Below are positions 1 to 8,387 of a DNA stretch of 64,000 bases, piece by piece. Origin of the DNA: Flaviramulus multivorans. GTDB taxonomy: Bacteria > Bacteroidota > Bacteroidia > Flavobacteriales > Flavobacteriaceae. Under the pieces are notes generated by a model that was given only the letters and a program-made list of their open reading frames with translations, ran no database searches and had not been told where the DNA came from. Every line of letters starts with the position of its first letter. Position 1 is the first letter of the stretch. Location: contig NZ_JAKKDV010000004.1 of the NCBI RefSeq assembly GCF_021728415.1, positions 270,354 to 334,353 on the forward strand. Direction: 5' to 3'. Position numbers and translations under genes: made by a program.

Positions 1-648
1 ATTACCTTTTGCTAAACCATAACCGGCGGTACATAAAGGTGGCATTAAAGCCGTAGCGATAGCGACTCCGAAAATCACAGACGCAATAGTACCACGTTTT
101 GTACGGGCAATTATTAAGGCTAAACCACCAAAAAATGCAATTAAAACATCCCGGATATCTGGTCTTACTCGTCCTAAAAGCTCTGAAGTATCTTCACTTA
201 AAGGGAATAGCCAAAAAAACAAAAACGCTGTTAGTAAACTTAAAACAATCATGGTTGCTAAGTTTACGAGCGATTTTTTTAAGGTGTCAATATCGTTTAT
301 TGCAATTGATAAACCTACTCCTAAAATAGGTCCCATAAGTGGTGAAATTAACATGGCGCCAATTACAACGGCTGTAGAGTTTGCGTTTAACCCAATGGAA
401 GCCACAAATATGGAACATACCAAAATCCATGCGGTTGCTCCTTTAAAGGGTATATCGCCTTTTATGGCTTGAATAGTAGCATCTCTATCGGTGTCTTCTC
501 TAAAATCTAAAAGTTCACTTAAAAACTTTTTAATACTAACAAATAACCCTTTGGCTTCCTTTTTAATTTCTTCTTTTGAAAGCTCGACGTTATTTTCCTT
601 TTTTTCGTTGGCTTCCTCCGAAAAATTGAATTTACTTTCTTCGCTCAT
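1..648 (-). CDS. DUF389 / TIGR00341-type membrane protein, 3' part cut by window edge
   Basis: The reading frame is open from an ATG at 648 to the window edge, giving the first 216 residues. A charged N-terminus rich in Glu and Lys (about 65 residues) precedes a block of hydrophobic helices. The stretch TAVVIGAMLISPLMGPILG is the hallmark of the DUF389 family, and a second GAxPP-like motif (ALMPPLCTAGYGLAKGN) lies at the cut end. The function of the family is not established; it is an integral inner-membrane protein. The start lies 5 bases after the stop of the manC-like gene, so it is probably the last visible gene of the 4059-to-1 operon. Family assignment is firm; the C-terminal half is not visible. 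Confidence 0.85.
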   Translation of the reverse strand, partial: MSEESKFNFSEEANEKKENNVELSKEEIKKEAKGLFVSIKKFLSELLDFREDTDRDATIQAIKGDIPFKGATAWILVCSIFVASIGLNANSTAVVIGAMLISPLMGPILGVGLSIAINDIDTLKKSLVNLATMIVLSLLTAFLFFWLFPLSEDTSELLGRVRPDIRDVLIAFFGGLALIIARTKRGTIASVIFGVAIATALMPPLCTAGYGLAKGN

Positions 649-653
649 ATTAA

Positions 654-1733
654 TTAACCATATTGTTCTCCAAACTTGTCTTTAACTTGTTGAAGTGTTT
701 TCTTTATATCCTGTTCTTTTGATTTAGGAAAGATAAGCAAAACTTCGTCTTTATCAACAATAATATAATCTTGTAAACCATCAACCACTACAATTTTATT
801 GTTCTTAGTTCGAATTAAATTACCCGATGCTTCTTCTGTTAGGGTTCTGGCATTAACAACGGCGTTTCCATTTTCATTTTTATCCAATTTGTCATATAAG
901 CTGCCCCAAGTTCCTAAATCGTTCCAATCAAATTCTGCTGCAATCACATATACATTTTTAGACTTTTCCATAATGGCGTAGTCTACCGAAATATTTTCAG
1001 CCAAAGGATAGTTTTCTTTAATAAATTCGTCTTCTAACTCAGTATTATAAACTGATATTCCAGCTTCAAAATGTTTATAGAGCGTAGGTTGATTGTTCTT
1101 GAACGCCTCAATAACACTTTTAGCACTCCACATAAAAATGCCAGCATTCCACAAAAAATTACCCTGTTCCAAAAACCCTTTAGCTGTTTTGTAATCAGGC
1201 TTTTCTCTAAATTGATTGACAGGTTTTATAGCCTCATTTGACGTTTTATCAAATTCAATATAACCGAAACCAGTGTTTGGAAACGTTGGTTGTATACCTA
1301 ATGTCATTAACGCATTGTTTTTAGAGCAATAGCTAAAAGCTTGCTCAACATTTTTAGAAAACGTAGTTTCATCTTCAATCCAATGATCACTCGGTGCTAC
1401 AATCATAATGGCATCTGGGTTCTCTTTTTGAATTTTTAAAGACGCATATAAAATACATGGCGCGGTATTACGCATGGCGGGTTCTAAAACCACCTGTTTT
1501 TGAGTAACTTCTGGGAGTTGCTCTAATACCAAATCATTGTAACGTTCATTGGTTAATATATAAATATTCTCTTTTGGAATTAAATGAGCTAATCGTTTAA
1601 ATGTTTTTTGAATTAAGGTGTCTCCTGTTCCCAACATATCATGAAACTGCTTTGGAAAATCTTGAGTACTTACTGGCCAAAATCTTGATCCTACGCCTCC
1701 TGCCATTAATATGGCATAATAATTTTTATTCAT
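654..1733 (-). CDS. manC: mannose-1-phosphate guanylyltransferase
   Basis: Makes GDP-mannose from mannose-1-phosphate and GTP in the cytoplasm, feeding surface glycan synthesis. The nucleotidyltransferase signature AGGVGSRFWPVS is at residues 11-22. An APSDHWI motif and a REKP motif follow, as expected for the family. At 359 residues it is the single-domain form; the phosphomannose isomerase half of the longer bifunctional enzymes (about 470 residues) is absent. It starts 4 bases after the stop of the SprT-like gene and ends 5 bases before the DUF389 start, so it sits inside one minus-strand transcription unit. No phosphomannomutase or isomerase lies nearby. The specificity for mannose is inferred from similarity. 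Confidence 0.92.
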   Translation of the reverse strand: MNKNYYAILMAGGVGSRFWPVSTQDFPKQFHDMLGTGDTLIQKTFKRLAHLIPKENIYILTNERYNDLVLEQLPEVTQKQVVLEPAMRNTAPCILYASLKIQKENPDAIMIVAPSDHWIEDETTFSKNVEQAFSYCSKNNALMTLGIQPTFPNTGFGYIEFDKTSNEAIKPVNQFREKPDYKTAKGFLEQGNFLWNAGIFMWSAKSVIEAFKNNQPTLYKHFEAGISVYNTELEDEFIKENYPLAENISVDYAIMEKSKNVYVIAAEFDWNDLGTWGSLYDKLDKNENGNAVVNARTLTEEASGNLIRTKNNKIVVVDGLQDYIIVDKDEVLLIFPKSKEQDIKKTLQQVKDKFGEQYG

Positions 1734-1737
1734 AACG

Positions 1738-2340
1738 TTAATATTCTTTTAGTAATTCCACTTCTGCATTCGGATTAAAAAGATATAATCGTCCTGTTTT
1801 AACCTCAACGCATTCAAAGCGTTTTGTTCTTTTTTCTCCTCTTTTATAAACTTTTCCGTTATATAGTTTAAAAGATTGTCCCAAAGGTACTTCAAAAATA
1901 AAGGTTTTATTATTTGGCTCGTCGAATTGCTTTAAAGCGTAGGCCAATGATGTATCTGTATCGCTAGATGCTTTTGGGTTTTTAAAATGTTTAGCCAAAA
2001 GAGGCAGTAATTCATTTGGAAAAATATCAGGATTTAAAAATGGCAACATTAAATGTTGAAACGTTCGTTTCCATTCAACTCCATGCGGTTTTATAAATCG
2101 TCCGTAATTACTATAAGCTTCAAAATGAGCAATTTCATGTAAAAGAGTAATTAAAAAACGGTATTCGTTTAAGTTTGAATTAATTGTTATTTGATGTTTC
2201 CCGTTTGGTAAACGCTTGTAATCTCCATGACGAGTTTTACGTTCATTTTTAATTTTTACAACCAAATTATCATGCTCTAAAAGCTTTAAAACTTTAAGTA
2301 ATGCTTTATTTGGAATATATTCTTGAAGCTTGTTTTGCAT
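1738..2340 (-). CDS. SprT-like zinc metalloprotein
   Basis: A 200-residue protein with the zinc-metalloprotease motif HEIAH at residues 68-72 and a further likely ligand at H86 (PHGVEW). This matches the SprT-like fold, whose eukaryotic member Spartan degrades DNA-crosslinked proteins; the bacterial role is unclear. The C-terminal third has only one Cys (FECVEV), so the paired-Cys zinc ribbon seen in many SprT proteins is missing or degenerate. It is flanked closely by SDR and manC genes (11 and 4 bases), consistent with an operon rather than with a shared pathway. Confidence 0.85.
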   Translation of the reverse strand: MQNKLQEYIPNKALLKVLKLLEHDNLVVKIKNERKTRHGDYKRLPNGKHQITINSNLNEYRFLITLLHEIAHFEAYSNYGRFIKPHGVEWKRTFQHLMLPFLNPDIFPNELLPLLAKHFKNPKASSDTDTSLAYALKQFDEPNNKTFIFEVPLGQSFKLYNGKVYKRGEKRTKRFECVEVKTGRLYLFNPNAEVELLKEY

Positions 2341-2351
2341 ATAAAAGAATG

Positions 2352-3035
2352 CTATGGCGTAGAATTTGAAACCTGTAACAACTTTCCGTTGTAATATTTA
2401 TTTCCGTTTAAAGAAAAATCAAAAATATATTCAGCCATTTCTAATGCTGTGGTTGGTGCTTGATATCCTGGAAAAGCTTCCTCTAGCATTTCTGTTTGTA
2501 CTGCACCCAATGCCAACACATTAAATGAAATACCAGAATCTTTATACTCTTCAGCAAGTAGCTCTGTTAAGGTTATTACAGCCGCTTTACTAGAGCTATA
2601 TGCTGCTAAACCAGGGAATTTCATACTGCCTTGAACACCACCCATAGAGCTTATAGACACTACATGACTATTGTTTTTCATAAATGGTAAAACAACACGT
2701 GTTAGTTCGGCAACACCAAAAACATTGGTTTTATAAACATGCTGAAAATCCTTAATAGTAGTTTCGGTAAATGGCTTGTTCAGTAAAGCTCCCGCATTAT
2801 TTATTAAAATATCAACTTGCTTCCAATCTGTCTTTATAAAATCTTCAACTTTTTTATAAGCTTTACTATCTCCCAAGTCAAATGAAAATGATGTTACATT
2901 ATCAAGTTTCAGACTTTGTATTGGCTTTTCATTACGGGAAAGCGCTAAAACTTTATGCCCTTTCTTTGCAAATAATTTTACTAGTTCGTACCCAATCCCT
3001 CTACTTGTTCCTGTTATAATGATTTTTTTACTCAT
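2352..3035 (-). CDS. short-chain dehydrogenase/reductase
   Basis: A classical SDR of 227 residues. The cofactor motif TGTSRGIG is at residues 8-15, NNAG at 79-82, and the catalytic pair is Y146 and K150 in YSSSK. These predict NAD(P)-dependent oxidation or reduction of a small alcohol or ketone; the substrate cannot be read from the sequence. The start codon overlaps the end of the M28 peptidase gene by 8 bases, which points to translational coupling. The other neighbours (SprT-like, manC) do not suggest a common pathway. Confidence 0.88.
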   Translation of the reverse strand: MSKKIIITGTSRGIGYELVKLFAKKGHKVLALSRNEKPIQSLKLDNVTSFSFDLGDSKAYKKVEDFIKTDWKQVDILINNAGALLNKPFTETTIKDFQHVYKTNVFGVAELTRVVLPFMKNNSHVVSISSMGGVQGSMKFPGLAAYSSSKAAVITLTELLAEEYKDSGISFNVLALGAVQTEMLEEAFPGYQAPTTALEMAEYIFDFSLNGNKYYNGKLLQVSNSTP

Positions 3036-4059
3036 TATTCATTATTATTTCTTTGGTTGAAGCGTTAATCATGCCTTGTAAAGCAGGTATCATTTTATTA
3101 ATAAAGTTTGTCATATGTTCAAAATTCATTTTATCTGCCTCGTCATCTACATGATGATAATAATCAAAATTTGTAAAATCGAATGTAGAAATAGCTTGTG
3201 CAGGAATTTTAAACTCGTTATAAAATGGATAATTATCTGAGCGCTTAAACAAATTATATTGCTTTGCTTGCGGCAAAAAACCAACAATTTCTGATTGCGC
3301 ATATTCATTTAGTTTTCCAGCCATATTAGACACATCATAACCTGTAATGTAAGATAAAAATTCACCTTCTGCTCTTGGCACTCCGATCATCTCAAAATTA
3401 ATCATGGTATATAAATTCATATTGTCTTTCTTAAGTCTTTTGGCTAAATGCTCCGACCCTTTTAAACCCATCTCTTCAGCAGCATATAAAGTGAACAAAA
3501 TACTGCGTTTATTATTTTTTACTTTTGAAAAATATTTAGCCCATTCTAAAACTGCAACAGTTCCTGAAGCATCATCATTAGCACCATTGGCGATCGTATC
3601 TCCATTAACTTCTTTACCTTTACCAATATGATCGTAGTGAGCTCCTAGAATAACAAATTCATTTTTAAGTTTTGGATCGGTTCCCTCTATATAGCCAACA
3701 ACATTATACCCAACAATATCCTTTAAATTAAAACTATCTCTATACGTTTCAAAATAGGGCTTTACATTGTTTTCTTTAAATATGTTTTCAATATAAATAG
3801 CCGCTTTTTCAATACCTTTTGTACCTGTTTGCCTGCCTTCTAACTCATCTGATGCTAAATAATCTAGACTTAATTTCACATCTGTTTTACTTACAAAAAT
3901 ATCAGATTCAAGGGCTCTTTTAGTATTAGATGCGACATCGTCTGTGTGTTGTTCGTTTTCAGTATTCTTAACTGATTTTGGGTTAGTTTCAATAATTTGC
4001 TTTTGACCACCGCAACTAAAAATGAATGCTATAACGAGAATAGATAATAAGTTTTTCAT
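3028..4059 (-). CDS. M28-family zinc peptidase lipoprotein
   Basis: A secreted or envelope aminopeptidase-like protein of 343 residues. The N-terminus is a lipoprotein signal with a lipobox ending at C16 (IFSCGG). The M28 metal-binding pattern is clear: AHYDHIG, NGANDDASG, AAEEMG, then the late YYHHVDD motif. Together these predict a two-zinc exopeptidase anchored in the envelope. It is the promoter-proximal gene of the minus-strand group that continues to the DUF389 gene, and it overlaps the SDR gene by 8 bases. It is transcribed divergently from the outer-membrane receptor gene; I found no consensus promoter box on the minus strand in the 90 bases upstream. Confidence 0.9.
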   Translation of the reverse strand: MKNLLSILVIAFIFSCGGQKQIIETNPKSVKNTENEQHTDDVASNTKRALESDIFVSKTDVKLSLDYLASDELEGRQTGTKGIEKAAIYIENIFKENNVKPYFETYRDSFNLKDIVGYNVVGYIEGTDPKLKNEFVILGAHYDHIGKGKEVNGDTIANGANDDASGTVAVLEWAKYFSKVKNNKRSILFTLYAAEEMGLKGSEHLAKRLKKDNMNLYTMINFEMIGVPRAEGEFLSYITGYDVSNMAGKLNEYAQSEIVGFLPQAKQYNLFKRSDNYPFYNEFKIPAQAISTFDFTNFDYYHHVDDEADKMNFEHMTNFINKMIPALQGMINASTKEIIMNNE

Positions 4060-4116
4060 AGATTAAATTTAATTTTTAAAGATATAAAACTAATGGATTA
4101 TGAGTATAATTATATG

Positions 4117-4146
4117 TTAATTATTACATGATAAATTAATTATTAC
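4117..4146. repeat. 11-bp direct repeat upstream of the receptor promoter
   Basis: TTAATTATTAC occurs at 4117-4127 and again exactly at 4136-4146, 19 bases apart start to start. The second copy touches the -7 box at 4148. Two half-sites about two helical turns apart are a common arrangement for dimeric regulators, so this may be an operator for the receptor gene. The region is AT-rich, so chance cannot be excluded. Confidence 0.35.
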
Positions 4147-4147
4147 C

Positions 4148-4155
4148 TATATTTG
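4148..4155 (+). promoter_or_regulatory. -7 box (TATATTTG) of the outer-membrane receptor gene
   Basis: An exact match to the Bacteroidota -7 consensus TAnnTTTG. No clean TTG is visible at the -33 position. Because transcription would begin near 4160, the in-frame TTG at 4153 cannot be the start codon; the ATG at 4264 is preferred, which leaves a leader of about 100 bases. Confidence 0.5.
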
Positions 4156-4263
4156 AGTAAGTTAGAATTCTCCTCCCTTCATCTGTCACTGATTTTAATT
4201 AATAGCAAAATTCATCATTTTAAAACTGATGTCATTAATCGTTGCTTTTTTAAATTAAATAGA

Positions 4264-6681
4264 ATGGATTTTAAATGTATTGTTAAACTATTATTGATTT
4301 TTATTACGATAAATAGTTACACTCAATCTCAACACACCGTAATAGGTTTAATCTCAGACACAAATAATAAAGGTATTGCTTATGTAAATGTTTTATTAAT
4401 TAAAGCAACTGATTCCACCTTAGTTAAAGGAACTATTTCTTCAGATAATGGAACTTATAAAATTGACAATATTAATACTGGAAATTACATTATTATGAGC
4501 AGTTTTGTTGGTTATAAAACCACTTACTCTAAACCTTTTAATTTAAATTCAGATTACAAAGTTGAAACACTAATACTAAGTGAAGGTGAGGAACTTAACG
4601 AAGTTGTTGTCGAAGCTAAAAAACCTTTATATCAGCAAAAAGTTGATAGAATGGTTATAAATGTTGAAAATAGCATTGTATCGGCAGGTGGGACAGCTTT
4701 AGAAGTTCTAGAACGTTCTCCTGGAGTAAATGTTAACAGACAAAGTAATAGTATCTCTATTGCTGGGAAAGAAGGTGTAGTGGTAATGGTTAACGATAAA
4801 ATAAGCTATATGCCAGCATCTTCATTAGTGCAAATGCTAGAAGGCATGAGTGCCGATAATATTGTATCCATTGAACTAATAACCACACCTCCTGCAAATT
4901 TTGACGCTGAAGGTAATGCAGGCTATATTAATATAATATTGAAAAAAAGAACCGATTTAGGGCTTAACGGATCCTATACGATTTCTGGAGGTTATGGTAA
5001 CGGAGTAACAAACAATAATAATCTTAATTTTAATTACAGGAAAAATAAAGTAAACCTCTATGGAAGCTACGGATTCTCGCTTGACAAAAGAGGGCAAGTT
5101 TTTAAAACCAGCAGACAATATGAAGACAACGGGAATTTGTTGGCTTCTAGCACTGTTACAGATAGAGACCCCACACAAAGAAATCATAACTTAAGATTAG
5201 GATTAGATGTAACAGCTTCAGAAAAAACTATAGTAGGTTTGCTAGTAAGTGCTTTTGATAATAGATGGTCTATGGACGCCATTAATAATAGTTTCGATTC
5301 AGAAAATGGTGTACCAACTTCCTATGTGATTTTAGACAATGATGAAATAAATCACCTAAAGCATTATGGAATAAATTTTAACATAAAACATAATTTTACT
5401 GAAGATGATTTTATAAGTTTTGATGCAGATTACATCAATTATAAGTTTGACAATCCTACAAATTATGAAAATTCATTTTTCGATGAAAATAATAATTTTG
5501 ATAGAATAGAACTTTTAAGAAGTGGTAAAAAAACACCTATAGAAACCTGGGTTGGTAAATTAGATTATAGCAATAAAATAAATGATAAAATAAAAATTGA
5601 AACCGGTATAAAAGGTACAAAATCGAATTTTGAAAATGATGTAAATGTTGATGATTTTGTAAATAATGATTGGGTTACAGACCCTAGTTTAACTAACAAA
5701 AGCGATTTAGACGAAAAAATATATGCTGCTTATGGTGCCTTGGATTATAGTATAAACGAAAAAACGAGTATGAAGGTTGGTATGAGGTATGAGCATACAA
5801 ACTCAAAATTAGATACCGACACGCAAGGTACTGTTGTTGATAGAGATTATGGCATTTGGTTTCCAAGCGTGTTTTTAAACAGACAAATAAATGATACTTT
5901 AAGTTTAAATCTATCGTATTCAAAACGAATTACCAGACCTACTTTTAACGATTTGGCACCTTTTGTTATCTTTTTTGATCCTAATACTTTCTTATCAGGT
6001 AATGCGTCACTTCAACCAGCTATATCTAATGCTTTTAAATTTGATGTTAATTACAAATCATATTTTTTATCGTTTCAATATACTATTGAAGATTCCTCGA
6101 TTGCAAATTTTCAAGAGCGCATAGATGAAGGGACCGGAAGATTAATTTTTGAAGCAGCCAACTTAGATTATACCAAAACATTTGGAATTACCTTAGGAGT
6201 ACCAATAAAATTAACTAATTGGTGGCGCACCCAAAACAACCTTACTTTTATAAAACAAAAGGTAAGAGCTTTTTACAATGATGAACCTATAGAATTGAGT
6301 CTGGGTAATTTCTCTGCAAACAGCACACATTCTTTTAAAATTTCGGATACTTTTTCAGCTGAATTATCAGGATTTTATGCTGGACCAGGATTTTTTGGGT
6401 CTGCAAAATATGATGAAGTTTACGGTATTAATTTAGGCTTACAAAAAAAGTTTAGTGAAAAATGGGGTACACTTAAATTTTCAATAAACGATATTTTAGA
6501 CAGTATAGAATTTAATGGAGGTACAGACTTACCAGAGCAAAATATTAAAACCAGAAATACATTTGATTTTTTTAATAGAACCTTTGCTATATCTTATTCT
6601 CGCAATTTTGGTAATAGTAAACTTAAGTCGTCACGTAACCGTCAAACAGGTTCGGAAGAAGAGAGACAACGCGTAAACTAA
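4264..6681 (+). CDS. outer-membrane beta-barrel receptor (TonB-dependent-receptor-like)
   Basis: 805 residues from the ATG at 4264, which gives a good signal peptide ending near NSYTQSQ. After it comes a carboxypeptidase-regulatory-like beta-sandwich (about residues 25-110), a plug-like segment containing VLERSPGVNV and ending near NIILKK, then a long beta-barrel rich in alternating aromatic and polar residues up to an aromatic-terminated strand (FAISYSRNFG). This is the OMP beta-barrel family common in Bacteroidota. The substrate is unknown: no SusD-like partner or enzyme lies beside it. An open frame reaches back to a TTG at 4153, but that codon lies within the promoter box. A bidirectional terminator follows. 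Confidence 0.88.
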   Translation: MDFKCIVKLLLIFITINSYTQSQHTVIGLISDTNNKGIAYVNVLLIKATDSTLVKGTISSDNGTYKIDNINTGNYIIMSSFVGYKTTYSKPFNLNSDYKVETLILSEGEELNEVVVEAKKPLYQQKVDRMVINVENSIVSAGGTALEVLERSPGVNVNRQSNSISIAGKEGVVVMVNDKISYMPASSLVQMLEGMSADNIVSIELITTPPANFDAEGNAGYINIILKKRTDLGLNGSYTISGGYGNGVTNNNNLNFNYRKNKVNLYGSYGFSLDKRGQVFKTSRQYEDNGNLLASSTVTDRDPTQRNHNLRLGLDVTASEKTIVGLLVSAFDNRWSMDAINNSFDSENGVPTSYVILDNDEINHLKHYGINFNIKHNFTEDDFISFDADYINYKFDNPTNYENSFFDENNNFDRIELLRSGKKTPIETWVGKLDYSNKINDKIKIETGIKGTKSNFENDVNVDDFVNNDWVTDPSLTNKSDLDEKIYAAYGALDYSINEKTSMKVGMRYEHTNSKLDTDTQGTVVDRDYGIWFPSVFLNRQINDTLSLNLSYSKRITRPTFNDLAPFVIFFDPNTFLSGNASLQPAISNAFKFDVNYKSYFLSFQYTIEDSSIANFQERIDEGTGRLIFEAANLDYTKTFGITLGVPIKLTNWWRTQNNLTFIKQKVRAFYNDEPIELSLGNFSANSTHSFKISDTFSAELSGFYAGPGFFGSAKYDEVYGINLGLQKKFSEKWGTLKFSINDILDSIEFNGGTDLPEQNIKTRNTFDFFNRTFAISYSRNFGNSKLKSSRNRQTGSEEERQRVN

Positions 6682-6684
6682 AAA

Positions 6685-6717
6685 AAACCTGCTTCAAGTT
6701 AATGAAACAGGTTTTTA
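6685..6717. terminator. bidirectional terminator between receptor and pdhC
   Basis: Eleven-base arms (AAACCTGCTTC and GAAACAGGTTT, one mismatch) with T-runs on both strands: five or more Ts on plus, seven on minus. It sits between two convergent genes and can serve both. Confidence 0.8.
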
Positions 6718-6727
6718 CTATTTTGAG

Positions 6728-6747
6728 ATTCCCGCCTTTGCAGGAAT
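6728..6747. repeat. REP-like short palindrome
   Basis: ATTCCCGCC and GCAGGAAT flank a 3-base loop (one mismatch). The sequence resembles the short 'TTCCCGCCTTxGCxGGAA' palindromes dispersed between genes in many bacteria. It ends 2 bases before the pdhC stop codon and directly follows the terminator. Confidence 0.5.
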
Positions 6748-6749
6748 TT

Positions 6750-8384
6750 TTACACTAACATAGTAACTGGATTTTCAATATATCCTTTTAAAGTTTGTAA
6801 AAATAGTGCACCAGTTGCACCATCAACCGTTCTATGATCACATGCTAAAGATAATTTCATGGTATGCCCAACGACTATCTGACCATTTTTAACCACTGGT
6901 TTTTCAACAATATTTCCAACAGAAAGGATTGCTGAATTTGGTTGGTTAATAATAGATGTAAATGTATCGATACCAAACATACCTAAGTTAGAAACTGTAA
7001 ATGTACTTCCTTGCATTTCATCTGGAGTTAGTTTTTTGTTTCTAGCTTTTCCTGCAAGCTCTTTTACTGCTGCACCTATTTGAGGTAAAGATTGCTCGTT
7101 AGCAAATCTTACCACTGGTACAACCAAACCATCTGGAACCGCTACAGCTACACCAATATGTACGTGGTTATTTAAACGCATTTTATCCGCAAACCACTGA
7201 GAATTTACTTGAGGATGCTGCTTTAATGCCAACGCACAAGCTTTAACAACCATATCGTTATATGAGATTTTAGTATCTGGAATGGTATTAAATTGAGCAC
7301 GGAATGCCATGGCATTTTCCATATCAAACTCTACGGTTAGATAATAATGAGGTGCAGAAAATTTAGAATTTGTTAATGCCTTGGCAATGGCTTTACGCAT
7401 TTGCGAATTTTCTACATCATCAAAATCTTCTTGTCCCGATGGCACAAATTTACCAACCGAAGCTCCTGAAGCTGCAGGGGTATAGTTTTCTATATCACGC
7501 TTAACAATACGTCCATTTTCACCAGAACCTTGTATTTTTGTTAAGTTTATTCCTTTTTCCTCAGCTAACTTTTTTGCTAAAGGAGACACATATACACGCC
7601 CATTTGCAGTAACAGGTGTTGGTGCAGGCGCACTCGTTTTTGGCGCAGATGCTGCTGGAGCACTTTTAGGTGCTTCTTTTTTTGCTTCAGCCTTTGGTGC
7701 TTCTTCTTTCTTCTCTGGAGCTGATGCTGCTGAAAAATTAGCGGCCACACCAGAAACATCGGTTCCTGCAGGACCAATTATTGCCAACAATGAATCTACT
7801 TTTGCAGATTCACCCTCTTTTAAACCTATCTCTAATAAAGTACCTGACTGGAACGATTCAAACTCCATAGTCGCTTTATCCGTTTCTATTTCGGCTAAAA
7901 TATCACCTTCTTCAACTTTATCTCCTACTTTTTTCAACCAAGTTGCAACTGTTCCCTCTTCCATGGTATCACTTAACCGTGGCATAGTAACTACTATAAC
8001 ACCTTCAGGCAAGTTTGCAGACTCCTTTGATGCTTCACTTTTATCAGTTTCAGCAGGTTTAGCTTCTGTTGAAGTTTCTTTAGTTTCTTCTTTTGTTTCA
8101 GAATTGGTATTTCCTCCTCCATTTAACAGACCCGAAATATCTTCTCCTTCATCACCAATAATAGCTAAAAGTTCATCTACTTTAGTGGTTTCTCCTTCCT
8201 GTACTCCGATATGAAGTAAGACGCCCTCATTGAAAGATTCGAACTCCATGGTGGCTTTATCCGTTTCTATTTCGGCTAAAATATCACCCTCTTCAATTTT
8301 GTCGCCAACTTTTTTCAACCAAGTTGCAACAGTTCCTTCTTCCATTGTGTCGCTTAAACGCGGCATGTTTACTACTATTGCCAT
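6750..8384 (-). CDS. pdhC: pyruvate dehydrogenase E2, dihydrolipoamide acetyltransferase
   Basis: Transfers acetyl groups to CoA in the pyruvate dehydrogenase complex. 544 residues with two lipoyl domains (lipoylated K43 and K170, each in ETDKAT), Ala/Pro/Lys-rich linkers, a peripheral-subunit-binding domain near 265-300 (SPLAKKLAEEKGINL), and the catalytic domain with H517 and D521 in DHRTVDG. The two lipoyl domains are near-copies also at DNA level (about 7855-7985 and 8236-8366), showing an internal duplication. It lies 3 bases after pdhA, so the two are cotranscribed. A 2-oxoglutarate or branched-chain E2 is less likely because of the pairing with an E1-alpha of the PDH type. Confidence 0.93.
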   Translation of the reverse strand: MAIVVNMPRLSDTMEEGTVATWLKKVGDKIEEGDILAEIETDKATMEFESFNEGVLLHIGVQEGETTKVDELLAIIGDEGEDISGLLNGGGNTNSETKEETKETSTEAKPAETDKSEASKESANLPEGVIVVTMPRLSDTMEEGTVATWLKKVGDKVEEGDILAEIETDKATMEFESFQSGTLLEIGLKEGESAKVDSLLAIIGPAGTDVSGVAANFSAASAPEKKEEAPKAEAKKEAPKSAPAASAPKTSAPAPTPVTANGRVYVSPLAKKLAEEKGINLTKIQGSGENGRIVKRDIENYTPAASGASVGKFVPSGQEDFDDVENSQMRKAIAKALTNSKFSAPHYYLTVEFDMENAMAFRAQFNTIPDTKISYNDMVVKACALALKQHPQVNSQWFADKMRLNNHVHIGVAVAVPDGLVVPVVRFANEQSLPQIGAAVKELAGKARNKKLTPDEMQGSTFTVSNLGMFGIDTFTSIINQPNSAILSVGNIVEKPVVKNGQIVVGHTMKLSLACDHRTVDGATGALFLQTLKGYIENPVTMLV

Positions 8385-8387
8385 AGC

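Noticed and set aside
4153..4263. N-terminal extension of the outer-membrane receptor from a TTG at 4153
   Set aside because: The TTG is part of an exact -7 promoter box, and the ATG at 4264 gives a proper signal peptide.
7577..8214. Open frames in the E2 linker region on both strands
   Set aside because: They arise from the Ala/Lys/Pro-rich linker codons of pdhC and have no family resemblance.
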